Shown here piece after piece: positions 46,469 to 56,400 of a stretch of DNA of 60,616 nt (within the stretch, counting starts at the first letter, position 1; every line of letters starts with the position of its first letter). Location: IMG/VR virus record IMGVR_UViG_3300037258_000413, positions 1 to 60,616 of that record; one strand, written 5' to 3'. The DNA is from a virus. The position numbers were made by a program, and so were the translations under genes. The notes beneath the pieces are model-generated. The model was given only the letters and a program-made list of their open reading frames with translations. It was not told where the DNA came from and made no database searches.

Positions 46469-47431
46469 ATGGGTAAGAGTTCGGGCCTCGGCGACTATCT
46501 CTGGTTCAGCGGAGTCGACCTGTCGAGCGACACCCAGTCCGGGAAGGTCTCCGGGTCGGTGGCGCTGCTCGACTTCACCGGCATCAACAACCTCGCGTTC
46601 GTGCGCCAGGGCGGCGAGCGCTCGGCCGACATGGCGTGGGTCTCCTACTTCGACTCCTCCGTCTCCCACCCGCTGCTCTCGGCGCTCCCGCGCACCGACG
46701 TCCTCGGCACGTACGTCACCAACCTCGGCGCGGCCACCTCGGCGATCGGGAACCCCGCGTACTGCATGCAGGGCCTGCAGCTGAACTACGACCCGACCCG
46801 TAGCACGGCGGGCGCGTTGACGATGGCGGTGACGTGCGACTCGGACAACTACGGCGGCGAGTGGGGCGTCCTGCTGACGCCCGGGATCCGGACGGACACG
46901 GCGGCGACGAACGGCGCGACGTTCGACGGCGCGGGCGGCTTGAGCACGCCGTCGTTCCCGCTCACCACGGTCGCGGTGCCCAACCCGTCCGGGCTGCCGG
47001 TCACGGTGGTGATCTCCTCCGGGACCGTCACCCTCGTGACCGTGAACGGGGTGACGGTCGGCACGGGGGACGGCACGTACACGCTGCCGGCCGGGGCGTT
47101 GATCGCGGTGACCTACACCGGGTCGCCGACGTGGACGTGGACGCCGGTGACGGCGTTCGGGGCGCAGGCGTACCTGCACGTGTTCGCGTTCACCGGCACC
47201 GATGCGACGGTCGCGGTGCAGTCCTCGCCGGACAACTCGACGTGGACGACGGTCGCGGCGCTGACGTTCGCCCAGACGACGTCGGGGCCCGGCTATCAGC
47301 GGGTGGCGACGGCGAACAACGCGACGGTGCCGCGGTATCTGCGGGCGATCACCACGACTTCGGGGGGTTTCTCGAACCTGCAGTTCGCGGTGGTCGTGGT
47401 GCGCAATCCGGTCGCCGGACAGACGTTCTAA
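46469..47431 (+). CDS. Tail-region structural protein with Ig-like C-terminal part
   Basis: 320 residues. The N-terminal part (FSGVDLSSDTQSGKVSGSVA) looks like a tail-tube or virion protein. The C-terminal ~170 residues are beta-rich repeats (VTVVISSGTVTLVTVNGVTV; VAVQSSPDNSTWTTVAALTF) typical of surface-exposed domains. Could be a second tube protein or a decoration. Confidence 0.6.
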   Translation: MGKSSGLGDYLWFSGVDLSSDTQSGKVSGSVALLDFTGINNLAFVRQGGERSADMAWVSYFDSSVSHPLLSALPRTDVLGTYVTNLGAATSAIGNPAYCMQGLQLNYDPTRSTAGALTMAVTCDSDNYGGEWGVLLTPGIRTDTAATNGATFDGAGGLSTPSFPLTTVAVPNPSGLPVTVVISSGTVTLVTVNGVTVGTGDGTYTLPAGALIAVTYTGSPTWTWTPVTAFGAQAYLHVFAFTGTDATVAVQSSPDNSTWTTVAALTFAQTTSGPGYQRVATANNATVPRYLRAITTTSGGFSNLQFAVVVVRNPVAGQTF

Positions 47432-47441
47432 GGGGACTGGC

Positions 47442-47897
47442 ATGTCTGAGGTGCAGATGGTGCGGACCCCGGAAGGCATGCGGCTGCTGCCGCGCCACCG
47501 GCCGTCGGCTTATCAGACGTTCTCGGTGCACCGGCCACTGGCCACCCACTGGCGCCCCGCGACGTGCAAGGAGGTCGAGTGCCCGGACTACCTGCACGGC
47601 TGGCGGCTGCGGGTGGAGGGCCTGGACGCGCGGGATGTGCACCTCGCGACGCACTGCGGGCGCTCCTTCCAGCGCGTCGAGGTCGCGCAGGGCGAGACGT
47701 GGCTCGTGTTCCAGGCCGGCCAAGCGTGCTTTCAGGCCGCGCGCCACCAGAAACCGCTGGAGCGCCCGGAGCTGTACGTGGTGCGCGGGGGCGACTGGCG
47801 GGAGCTCGGTGATCCGCATCAGCTCTCGCCGACGTCGTGGGTCGATTCGTTCGGGGAGAACCAGCAGGCAATCCGCGACTCTATAGGGAGAGGTTGA
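47442..47897 (+). CDS. Hypothetical tail-region protein
   Basis: 151 residues. Contains CKEVECPDYLHGWRLRVEGL and TWLVFQAGQACFQAARHQ. Homologue-like genes occur near tail genes of actinophages; role unknown. Confidence 0.6.
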   Translation: MSEVQMVRTPEGMRLLPRHRPSAYQTFSVHRPLATHWRPATCKEVECPDYLHGWRLRVEGLDARDVHLATHCGRSFQRVEVAQGETWLVFQAGQACFQAARHQKPLERPELYVVRGGDWRELGDPHQLSPTSWVDSFGENQQAIRDSIGRG

Positions 47898-47902
47898 CAT
47901 CA

Positions 47903-48310
47903 ATGGCAAAGGCAAGCGGTATCGCGTGGACCACGTTCTCGGTGGACGACGCGACCAACACACAGCAGGCGATCGTGGACGACATCACCGACGTCAAGAT
48001 CGCCACCCCGCGCGCGGTGCAGGACATCACGGGCATGGACAAGTCCGCGATGCAGCGGCTGCTCCTGCTCGCCGACCTCACCCTGACCATGAACGGGGTC
48101 TTCAACGGCGCCGCGAACATGTCGCACGCCGTGTTCTGCACCATCCCGTCCACCTCGGTCGCGCGCCTGGTGACGATGGTCGTCAACTCCAAGACCCTCG
48201 CACCCACGGTCGTGCTCACCGACTACCCCCTCACCCGCGCCACCGGCGGCGCGCTGACCTGGTCGGTGCCCGGGTCGCTCTCCTCCGGCACCGCACCGAC
48301 CTGGTCGTAA
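47903..48310 (+). CDS. Major tail (tube) protein
   Basis: 135 residues with GGGAGAGG before the ATG. WTTFSVDDATNTQQAIVDDI, KIATPRAVQDITGMDKSAMQ and LTLTMNGVFN are typical of tube proteins of small-tube siphoviruses. It is immediately before the tail chaperones, as usual. Confidence 0.75.
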   Translation: MAKASGIAWTTFSVDDATNTQQAIVDDITDVKIATPRAVQDITGMDKSAMQRLLLLADLTLTMNGVFNGAANMSHAVFCTIPSTSVARLVTMVVNSKTLAPTVVLTDYPLTRATGGALTWSVPGSLSSGTAPTWS

Positions 48311-48320
48311 GGACACGTAT

Positions 48321-48731
48321 ATGAGCGATGGTTTCCGCCTGGAGCCCAAGCAGTACAACCTCGACTTCGAGGACCCGAAGCTCGATGGTCTCCAGGTCCA
48401 GCTGACCGGCATGAGCATGCAGGAGGCCCTCGACCTGGACCTGCTGCGCTTCGCCCCCTGGAAGGGCGTCGAGGACAACGCGGAGCGCCAGCGCGCCATC
48501 GCCGAGACCATCGTCGCGCACCTGGCCGGCTGGAACCTGACCGAGAAGGACCGCACCCCCACGCCGCCGACCGCCGACGGGCTCCTGTCGCACGACCAGG
48601 AGATCCAGACCGCGATCGTCGGCGCATACGGGCGCGCGATCCGGGGCGTCCCGGCCCCTTTGGGCAGCGGATCGACGAATGGCGAGGGGGTGGACTCACT
48701 GCCGACGGAAACGTTGCCCGCGAGCCCGTAG
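48321..48731 (+). CDS. Tail assembly chaperone (gpG-like), zero-frame product
   Basis: 136 residues. LQVQLTGMSMQEALDLDLLR and AERQRAIAETIVAHLAGWNL are typical of the gpG domain. The gene contains a slippery heptamer at 48656-48662; ribosomes that shift give the longer gpGT form. The chaperone pair coats the tape measure during tail assembly. Confidence 0.85.
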   Translation: MSDGFRLEPKQYNLDFEDPKLDGLQVQLTGMSMQEALDLDLLRFAPWKGVEDNAERQRAIAETIVAHLAGWNLTEKDRTPTPPTADGLLSHDQEIQTAIVGAYGRAIRGVPAPLGSGSTNGEGVDSLPTETLPASP

Positions 48732-48874
48732 AACACCGGCACGCCGACCTGATGGTGGCGTTGTGCGACCGGTTCCACAAGCTCCCGTCCGAGATCCTCG
48801 CCGAGGACGCCTCGCTGCTCCAGATGATCGCCATCGTCGAGAGGGGGAAGCCCCAGCGTGACGAATATTATTGA
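48321..48874 (+). CDS. Tail assembly chaperone fusion (gpGT-like) by -1 frameshift
   Basis: Reading zero frame to the slippery site and then the -1 frame gives about 184 residues ending at TGA 48872-48874. The -1 frame segment includes ADLMVALCDRFHKLPSEILA and LLQMIAIVERGKPQRDEYY, which looks like a real gpT tail and overlaps the tape measure start. The -1 frame is open throughout 48659-48874. Confidence 0.75.
48656..48662 (+). promoter_or_regulatory. Programmed -1 frameshift site CCCTTTG
   Basis: In the zero frame the codons are C CCT TTG, an X-XXY-YYZ heptamer. After a one-base backward slip the tRNAs re-pair on CCC and TTT. Its position in the last third of the gpG gene is that seen in most siphoviruses. 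Confidence 0.75.
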
Positions 48875-51800
48875 GATCCGCGTCCAGACGGTCAACGACA
48901 TCGCGGCGGGGCTCGCCGGCGCCAAAGCCGACGCCGTCTCCGGGGCGCAGGAGATCGCCGGGATCTTCGAGGAGGCCGGCGGCGAGGCCGGGGACGGGTT
49001 CGCCGCCGCGTTCGCCGCGGCCCTGGGCGGCAGCATCGGCAAGAGCGCGGCCCCCGCGGGCGAAGAGATCGCAGGCGCGCTGACCGAGTCCGCGGCCGGC
49101 GCCGGGGACGCGATGGCCGCCGAGATCGGCGACGCCCTGGGCACCGGCCTGGCGTCCGCCGGCGAGCGCGCCGGCGCGGCGGCCAGCGACGGCATCGCGA
49201 GCGGCCTGGACGCCGCGCGGTCCGAAGCGGAGTCGGCGGCTGGCGCGATAGGCGCCGCGCTCGCAGAGGGAGTCGCGGAAGGCGCTTCCGGCGCCGGGGA
49301 CGCGATCGGCCAGCAGCTCGGCGACGGATTGTCCGGGAAGGCGCAGGCCGCAGGAACACAGGCTGGCCAAGCGCTCGCGGAGGGCTTCGACAACGCCACC
49401 GCGGGGCTCGGCCAGGAGACGGCCCAGCACGTCGAGACCGCGCTGTCCGGCCTGGCGCCCGCGGCGAGTTCCGCCGGCAGCGCCGCGGGCACCGCGCTGG
49501 AGGCCTCGGTCGCACACGGCCTCGCCGCGCTCGCGTTTGCCGGGGCCGCTGCGGGCACCGAGCTCGCCCTCGGGATCACGGCGGGCGCGGCCGCGGCCGT
49601 CGGCGCCGTCGCCGGGATCGCGGAGGCCATCCAGGCGCAGCTGACCGGCGAACTGAGCGAAGCCGGCGCCTCCTCCGGCTCGGAGCTCGGGATCAGCGTC
49701 GGGGACGGCGCGCAGTCGAGCGCCGGGAGCGCGGCGTCGATGATCGCCCGCGCCCTCGAAGCCGACCTCGCCGACGCCCTGGCCGAGTCGGGGGGAGCCG
49801 CCGGCATCTCGCTACTCCACGGCATCCAGGACGGTGCGACCGGCGGCGGCAAGACCGTGGCCGCGAAGATCGCCTCCGCCATCGAGGCGCCTTTGACCGA
49901 CGCGATGGGGGAGGTCGGCGCTGAGGCCGTCGGGGCGCTCTTCACGCAGGTGAGCGCGGGCCTGGACGTGACGGTGGCGGAGATGGGCGCCTTCGCCGGG
50001 CGCCTGGGCGCGCTGCGCGCCCAGGCCGGTACGGCTGCCGCAGGCCCCGTGGCGCAGGCGGCGCAGGAAGCGGCCGAGGAGGCGCCCGCCGCGCAGGAGG
50101 CGATCGCCGAGGCCCTCGGCGCCGCAGAGGCCAAAGCGATCGATGAGGCGAGCGCGCGCGCCGAGGCCGCGGCCGCGGCGGCCGGCCCGCGGATCGCCGC
50201 AGCGGTGCGCACCTCCATGGCCACGGCCGTCCACGGCGGGATGGCCGGCGGCCCGAACGTCGATCCCTCGGAGCTACTCGCGTCCCTCAGCCCGCAGGCG
50301 TTCGACCCGCTCGTTCCCGACCTGGCATCGAGCGTTTCCGGGGCGTTCACCCGCGCCTCGAAGCTCGGGCTGCAGGACGCGGTCGCGGCCGCGCAGTCCG
50401 AGTGGGGCGCCGAGCTCGCCGGACTCGTCCCGTCCCCTGAGCGCTTCTCCTCGCTGACCGACAAGGGGATCGCGCTGTGGACCGAGGAGGTGCGCGCGCA
50501 GGTCGCCGAGGCCGGTCCGGGACTCGCGGACGCGTTCTCCAACGCCATGGCGCTCGGGCTCGGCGGCATGGACTGGTCCTCGCTCACCGGGGCGCAGGCC
50601 ACGGCGCTGATGGGGGCGATCCGCGGCAGCCTGGTCGAGGGCGCGGACGCGGCCGCGCCCCAGGCCGAGGCCGCGATGGAGCAGCTCGGCGCCGAGTCCA
50701 CCGAGGCGCTCGCCGTCGCGGTGCAGTCCACCGGGTCTGCGGTCGCTGACGCGCTGATCGGGAAGATCGTCGAAGCGCGCGAGGCTGCCACCGCGCAACT
50801 CGTCGAACTCGCCGTCGCCGCAGGCCAAGAGGGCGACGAAGCGGGCGGCAGGTTCGCGACGTTCTTCTCCCAGGCCGTGAACAGCGTGCGCCTGGTCTTC
50901 GCCCAGGACCCGGAAAAGGCCGCGGAAGCCGGCGCCGAGGCCGGCCGCCAGTACGCAGACGCCATGGTCGAACAGCTCGAAGCGGAGTTCGGGGAACTCC
51001 CGCAGGCCGCGGCCGAGGAAGGGGAAGAGGCCGGGGGCGCGTTCGGCCAGTTCTTCTCCAGCGCCGCCAGCGCCGTCCTGGGAGTGTTCGCGAAGGACCC
51101 GGCAGCGGCGGCCGGCGCGGAGGCCGGCGCCGAGTTCGGGGACGCGATGGTCGAGCAGCTCGAGGCCCGGCTGGCCGCCATCGGGGAGAGCGGGGACGCG
51201 GGGTTCGCCGCGACGCTCGAGCAGCAGCTGGAAGCGCAGCTGCGCGCGGCTGCGCAAGAGGCCACGGCAGCGTACGAGCAGCAGCTCGTCGAAGGCATCG
51301 CCGAGGCCGAAACCGAGGCGCAGGCGCAGCTCGGCGAGATGCGCATGGACGTCAACCTCGACCAGATGTTCTCCAACCTCACCCAGAGCCTCCCGGCCGA
51401 TTTCGTGAACGCGTTCTCCGCGGTCCGCCAGGGCATCGCCGTGACCGAGGAGGAGTTCGCTCAGTTCAGCGAATACGGGCAGCAGCAGCTGCGGGCCCTG
51501 GTGACGGTGCTGGATACCGAGGGCGTCCAAGCCGCGGACCAGTTCATGGAAGCGCTGTCCACGAAGTCGTTCAACGAGCGCCTGAATCCGGCGTCGCTGA
51601 TGGCCGGCAGCTCCTCCGAGATGGAAGGCGTGGCCTCCGAGTTCGGGGGCGTCGAGAAGGCCGCGGCCGGAGCGGCTGCCTCGGTGGGCGGCATGGGCGC
51701 GATGATGAGCGGGCCGCTCATGATGGGCGCGATGGGCGCGATGACGATCCTGCCGATGCTCTCGGGCCTGTTCACTTCGAGCGCGGCCTCGGCGTCCGAT

Positions 51801-53417
51801 TTCACCTCCGCCGTGTCGCAGGACTCGAATGCGGTCGGCGACAACACCGCGGCCACGATCCAGCAGACGCTCGCGAAGTCGAACCTTGCCGGGATCTCCA
51901 ACCAGCTCGGGCTCTCGCAGTCGCAGCTGATCGAGTACGCGGCCGGCGAGGCGAACGTGCAGGCACAGGTCACTGCGGCGTACAACGCGCAGACGGAGGC
52001 GTTGCAGAAAAACCAGCAGCAGACGCGGGTGACGGCGGGGAAGTCGGGCGCGAACGCGGACAACCCGAGCGCCCAGTCGCTCTCGCAGCTGCAGCAGCAG
52101 AAAGCGGCGCTCGACGCGGTGGCCGCGGCGGTGGCGGCTGCGGTCAACGAGGATGCGGCGAACTCCGCCGCACTGCTGGCGGCCGAGCAGACCACGAAGA
52201 TCTACGACGCCAGCGTGGCCGCTCTCGGCGAGTCGCAGCTGCTTCAGGTCCAGCAGACGAAGATGTCGAACCAGGCGACCTCGGAGTACGGCTCGCAACT
52301 GCTGGCGGCGGCCTCCAGCGCGTCGTATGCCGCCGCGGCGGTCGGCGCGAACGGCGTGAACATGCAGCTGCAGGCCCAGGCGACGCAGTACACGAACGAG
52401 GCGACCGTCCAGTACGGGAACAACGTGCTGGTGATGGCGCGCAGCACGCAGGCGTTCAACGCGGCGCTCGGTGCGTCGAACATGACGATGCAGCTCAACG
52501 CGCAGAACAGTGCGATCTCCTCGGTGGGGCTCCTGAACCTGGGCAACTCGCAGCTCGGGCTCAACCAGAAGCTCGTCTCCTCCGAGACGGCGTACGCCGA
52601 GGCGCAGCAAGGCGCGTCTGCGTACAGTGCGGCGGTCACCGCGCTCAACGGAGACGCGATGTCGCTGGCGCAGGCGCAGAACACCCTCGCCGGGGACATG
52701 GTGTCGGCCAAGGCCACGTTCGATCAGAACTCCGATTCGCTGAAGTTGAACACGCAGGCCGGGGTGAACGACCGGGAGGCGCTCGTCTCGGCGTCGCAGT
52801 CGATCGTGGCCATGGCCGTCGCCCAGTACCAGTCGACCGGCAACATGAACGACGCGAACAAGACGATCTCCCAGCAGATCACCGCGTACGTCAACGCCAC
52901 CGGCGCCACCGGGAAGGCGAAGACGGCGATCGAGTCCTACCTCGAGTCGATCACGCACATCCCGGCGAACGTCTCGACGACCGTGCACGCCAACACGTCC
53001 ACGGCCTCCAGCGCGATCAGCTCGCTGCAGAACCAGCTCGCGCTGCTCGAATTCCAGGGCGTCAACTCCGTGCAGCAGCAGGTCTCCCTCGTCAAGCAGG
53101 AGATGGGCCACGCCGCCGGCGGGTTCAGTGGGATGAGCTACGCCGCGCAGGGCGGCTCCCAGTACGGCGGTCCGACCATGATCAACGAGCAGGGCGCGGA
53201 GATGGTGAACCTCCCGAACGGCTCCCAGGTCATGCCGGCCGCGAACACCGCGTCGATGATGGCCAACGGGTTCGGGATGGGACCCCAGCGCATCCAGCTC
53301 GAATGGGTCGGCGCGAGCGACGACCCCCTGTTCGAGATGCTGCGCCAGGGCATCCGGGTACGCGGCGGCGGCGGCTCCAACAGCGTGCAGCGCGCGCTCG
53401 GGCAGGTGACGCGATGA
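48858..53417 (+). CDS. Tape measure protein
   Basis: 1519 residues from GTG 48858. Extremely Ala/Gly/Glu-rich with long helical repeats (GAGDAMAAEIGDALGTGLAS type), a hydrophobic Gly/Met-rich stretch near 950 (GGMGAMMSGPLMMGAMGAMT) and a Gln/Asn/Ser-rich coiled C-terminal third. It sets tail length and helps DNA ejection. At about 0.15 nm per residue the tail would be roughly 225 nm. Its start lies inside the end of the frameshifted chaperone gene. Confidence 0.95.
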   Translation: MTNIIEIRVQTVNDIAAGLAGAKADAVSGAQEIAGIFEEAGGEAGDGFAAAFAAALGGSIGKSAAPAGEEIAGALTESAAGAGDAMAAEIGDALGTGLASAGERAGAAASDGIASGLDAARSEAESAAGAIGAALAEGVAEGASGAGDAIGQQLGDGLSGKAQAAGTQAGQALAEGFDNATAGLGQETAQHVETALSGLAPAASSAGSAAGTALEASVAHGLAALAFAGAAAGTELALGITAGAAAAVGAVAGIAEAIQAQLTGELSEAGASSGSELGISVGDGAQSSAGSAASMIARALEADLADALAESGGAAGISLLHGIQDGATGGGKTVAAKIASAIEAPLTDAMGEVGAEAVGALFTQVSAGLDVTVAEMGAFAGRLGALRAQAGTAAAGPVAQAAQEAAEEAPAAQEAIAEALGAAEAKAIDEASARAEAAAAAAGPRIAAAVRTSMATAVHGGMAGGPNVDPSELLASLSPQAFDPLVPDLASSVSGAFTRASKLGLQDAVAAAQSEWGAELAGLVPSPERFSSLTDKGIALWTEEVRAQVAEAGPGLADAFSNAMALGLGGMDWSSLTGAQATALMGAIRGSLVEGADAAAPQAEAAMEQLGAESTEALAVAVQSTGSAVADALIGKIVEAREAATAQLVELAVAAGQEGDEAGGRFATFFSQAVNSVRLVFAQDPEKAAEAGAEAGRQYADAMVEQLEAEFGELPQAAAEEGEEAGGAFGQFFSSAASAVLGVFAKDPAAAAGAEAGAEFGDAMVEQLEARLAAIGESGDAGFAATLEQQLEAQLRAAAQEATAAYEQQLVEGIAEAETEAQAQLGEMRMDVNLDQMFSNLTQSLPADFVNAFSAVRQGIAVTEEEFAQFSEYGQQQLRALVTVLDTEGVQAADQFMEALSTKSFNERLNPASLMAGSSSEMEGVASEFGGVEKAAAGAAASVGGMGAMMSGPLMMGAMGAMTILPMLSGLFTSSAASASDFTSAVSQDSNAVGDNTAATIQQTLAKSNLAGISNQLGLSQSQLIEYAAGEANVQAQVTAAYNAQTEALQKNQQQTRVTAGKSGANADNPSAQSLSQLQQQKAALDAVAAAVAAAVNEDAANSAALLAAEQTTKIYDASVAALGESQLLQVQQTKMSNQATSEYGSQLLAAASSASYAAAAVGANGVNMQLQAQATQYTNEATVQYGNNVLVMARSTQAFNAALGASNMTMQLNAQNSAISSVGLLNLGNSQLGLNQKLVSSETAYAEAQQGASAYSAAVTALNGDAMSLAQAQNTLAGDMVSAKATFDQNSDSLKLNTQAGVNDREALVSASQSIVAMAVAQYQSTGNMNDANKTISQQITAYVNATGATGKAKTAIESYLESITHIPANVSTTVHANTSTASSAISSLQNQLALLEFQGVNSVQQQVSLVKQEMGHAAGGFSGMSYAAQGGSQYGGPTMINEQGAEMVNLPNGSQVMPAANTASMMANGFGMGPQRIQLEWVGASDDPLFEMLRQGIRVRGGGGSNSVQRALGQVTR

Positions 53418-56400
53418 CGAGCTTCCCGCAGTCCCCCCTCGGGACGATGGTCGAGCTGTATCTCGGGTCGTGGACGGACATCTCGACGTACGTGTATCAG
53501 CGCGCCCTGGTCGCCATCAGCAGCGGCAAGCAGAACCAGACGTCGCAGATCTCCCCGGCGCAGTGCACGATGGCGCTCAACAACCGCGACGGGCGTTTCA
53601 GCATCAGCAACCCGGTCGGCCCCTACTTCGGGTCGCTGGTGCGCAACACCCCGGGGCGCGTGTCGGTGCCGAACTCGCTGCTGCCCGCGCCCGGGAACAC
53701 CACGTACATGCGGTTGCAGGACGACGCGGTGTCCTACGCGTCGTGCCCGGCCGCGTCCCGGATCGAGCTGACCGGGTCGTTCGAGGTGCGGATCGACGTG
53801 GACGTCCACGGATACGGTCCCGTGGTGCTCGCCGGCAGCTGGGGGGCGTCGGCGTCGGTGCCGCAGCAGCGCTCGTGGGCGCTCGTGCTCACGCCGAGCG
53901 GCCAGGTGGGGATCTGCCTATCGCAGGACGGGACGGCGCTAGGGGTGACGGGTCCGACCGTGTTCTCGGACCCGAACGCGCCGCTGCCCCTCGGGCGCTG
54001 CGTGATCCGCGCCACGGTGAACCTGAGCAGCGGTGTCGTGGGCTTCTCGTACGGTGCGGCCGGGCAGATCAACGGCTCGACATTCACCGCGCTGGGTGTG
54101 AACGCGGTCTACAGCGAGGCGATCCCGGCCTCAATCTTCGCGTCCAGCACGCAGCCGCTGACCGTCGGCTATGCGCCGGGCATGGAGTACGACGTGCAGC
54201 AGCTGAGCACGCTCCCATACGAGAACGCGTGGCTCGGGGTGACCGGCTCCATCTTCGACTTCCAGCTGCGATCGAGCATCGGCGGCACCGTGGTCGCCCA
54301 GGCCGCGTTCAACGCGCAGAACGCCGGCGCGACGAGCTGGACGGACTCGCCGGGCAACACCTGGACGCTGAACGGCACCGCGGCCCTGGTGAACCGGTCC
54401 TACCGGTTCCACGGCGAGCTCGCCCAGGCCCCGAAAGCCTCGGACCCCTCGCTGACCGACATCTACTCGCAGGCCACCTTCTCCGGGGTGCTCCGGCGCC
54501 TGCAGCAGGCCGAGAACCCGCTGAACTCCCCGATGTACCGGGCGGTCCTCGCGCAGGCCACCTCCGGCTCGCTGTTCGCGGCGCCCGCCGTGGCGTACTG
54601 GCCGTGCGAGGACGGGATCGGTGCCACCCAGCTGGCCTCCGCGATCACCGGGGGCAGCGCGATGACGATCAACGGCGCGCCGCAGCTCTCGAGCAACACC
54701 GACTTCCTGTGCTCCGATTCCCTCCCCACCCTCAACGGGAGCCGCTGGAGCGGCAACGTGAGCTCGGCGGGGATGTCCTGGAGCGAGAACGTCCTCGGAC
54801 TGCTGCTGGAGCTCCCATCCGGCGGGGAGGCCAACGGCGCGGTGATCGCGTCGCTGTTCACCGCCGGCACCTACGCGCGCATCGACCTCGTGTACGCGTC
54901 CGCGTCCTCGGGCTCCCTCGGCTACAACGCGTACAACTCGGCCGGGACCCTGGTGGCGAACGTCACGGGCGTGCAGTACGAGACCAACGGGGGCGCCGTC
55001 ACCGTGGGGGTGAACGGGAATCGGGCGCTGATCGAGATCAGCATCACGCCCAGCGGCGCGGACGTGTTCTGCAACCTCAACGCGCGCGTGCCCGCGAGCG
55101 GCGCGGTGACCGGCGCCAACGAGTTCGTCCTCGGCACCGTCGGCGCGGTCACACGCGTCATGATCAACCCCAACGGCACCCTGACGAACACCGTGGTCGG
55201 CCACGTGTTCGTCGCGAACGCGGGCGACAACGGCAGCCAGCTCACCTCTCCCGGATACGGGGCCCTCGGAGCATGGGTGGGAGAGCCGGCCGGGGCCCGG
55301 GTGCAGCGGCTGCTGACCGAGGAGAGCGTCCAGGCCCGCGTATACGGGCATCCCTCGCTCTCGGCGCCGATGGGCGCGCAGAGCATTGAGACGCTCCCGG
55401 AGCTGCTCCAGGAATGCGAGACCACCGACGGCGGAATGCTCATCGAGCCCCCCACCTGCGTCGGAATGGGCTACCGGACGCTGTACTCGCTCTACAACCA
55501 GTCCGCGAAAGCGGTCGCCGCGTTCACCTCGGCCGCGGTGGCCGCGGGGTTCTCCTCGATCGCGGACGACCTGCTCTCCGTCAACGACGTGACCGCGACG
55601 AACATCGACGGCAGCTCTGCACGGCAGTATCTGGCCTCCGGGCCCATGTCGGTGCTCGCGCCCCCCAACGGCATCGGCCGCGTGGATACCGAGGTCCAGG
55701 TGAACGCCGCCTCCGACACCCAACTCCAGCCGATCGCGCAGTGGATCCTGCACGTCTCCACCGACCCGCACGAAAGGTTCCCGGCGATCCCGTTCGACCT
55801 CGCACGCCCGCAGACCCCGTATTCGGTCGCGACGCTGCGCGCCGGGGACCTCCTGGCCGTCACCTCCCCGCCCACCTGGATGCAGTACGACGAGGTCGAC
55901 CAGCTCGCCGCCGGGTTCACCGAGAACCTCGGGCCGGCCGGGACGTGGCAGATCGCCGTCAACGGGATCCCCGCCTACCCGTACACGATCATGTCGGTTG
56001 CTCCCGCGCTCTCCACCGCGGCATCGTTCGCCGGGTCCGGGGCGTTCGCGACGCACATCGACACCGACGGCACGACCCTCACCTCCTCGGTCACCTCCAG
56101 TGCAACCGGGCTCTCGTTCACCACGACCGAGACCGGCATGCCGGTCTGGACCACCAACCCGGTCGACTTCCCGTTCGACGTGCAGTGCGCGGGCGAGCGG
56201 ATCACCGTGGTCGGCCCGGGCGCGTGCCTGGGGATCGATCCGTTCCTCGCGAACGGGGTCACCGACTACGCGGGGCAGCAGGCGAGCATCTCGCTCTCCA
56301 CCGCGCACGGGGCCCCGGCGGTGGCGAACGGATACGCCACGAGCGTGATCCTGGTCGCCCCGGCCGGGGCCCCGAACACCTTCGCGGACGTCGTGGGGAC

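Noticed and set aside
48679-48861. A 60-codon frame starting MARGWTHC after the chaperone gene
   Set aside because: It is Arg-rich nonsense in the +1 frame. The -1 frame gives a plausible gpT tail and a proper slippery site.
47900-51436. 1178-codon Ala/Ser-rich frame opposite the tape measure gene
   Set aside because: It is the mirror of the Ala/Gly repeats of the tape measure protein, has no ribosome binding site and runs against the late operon.
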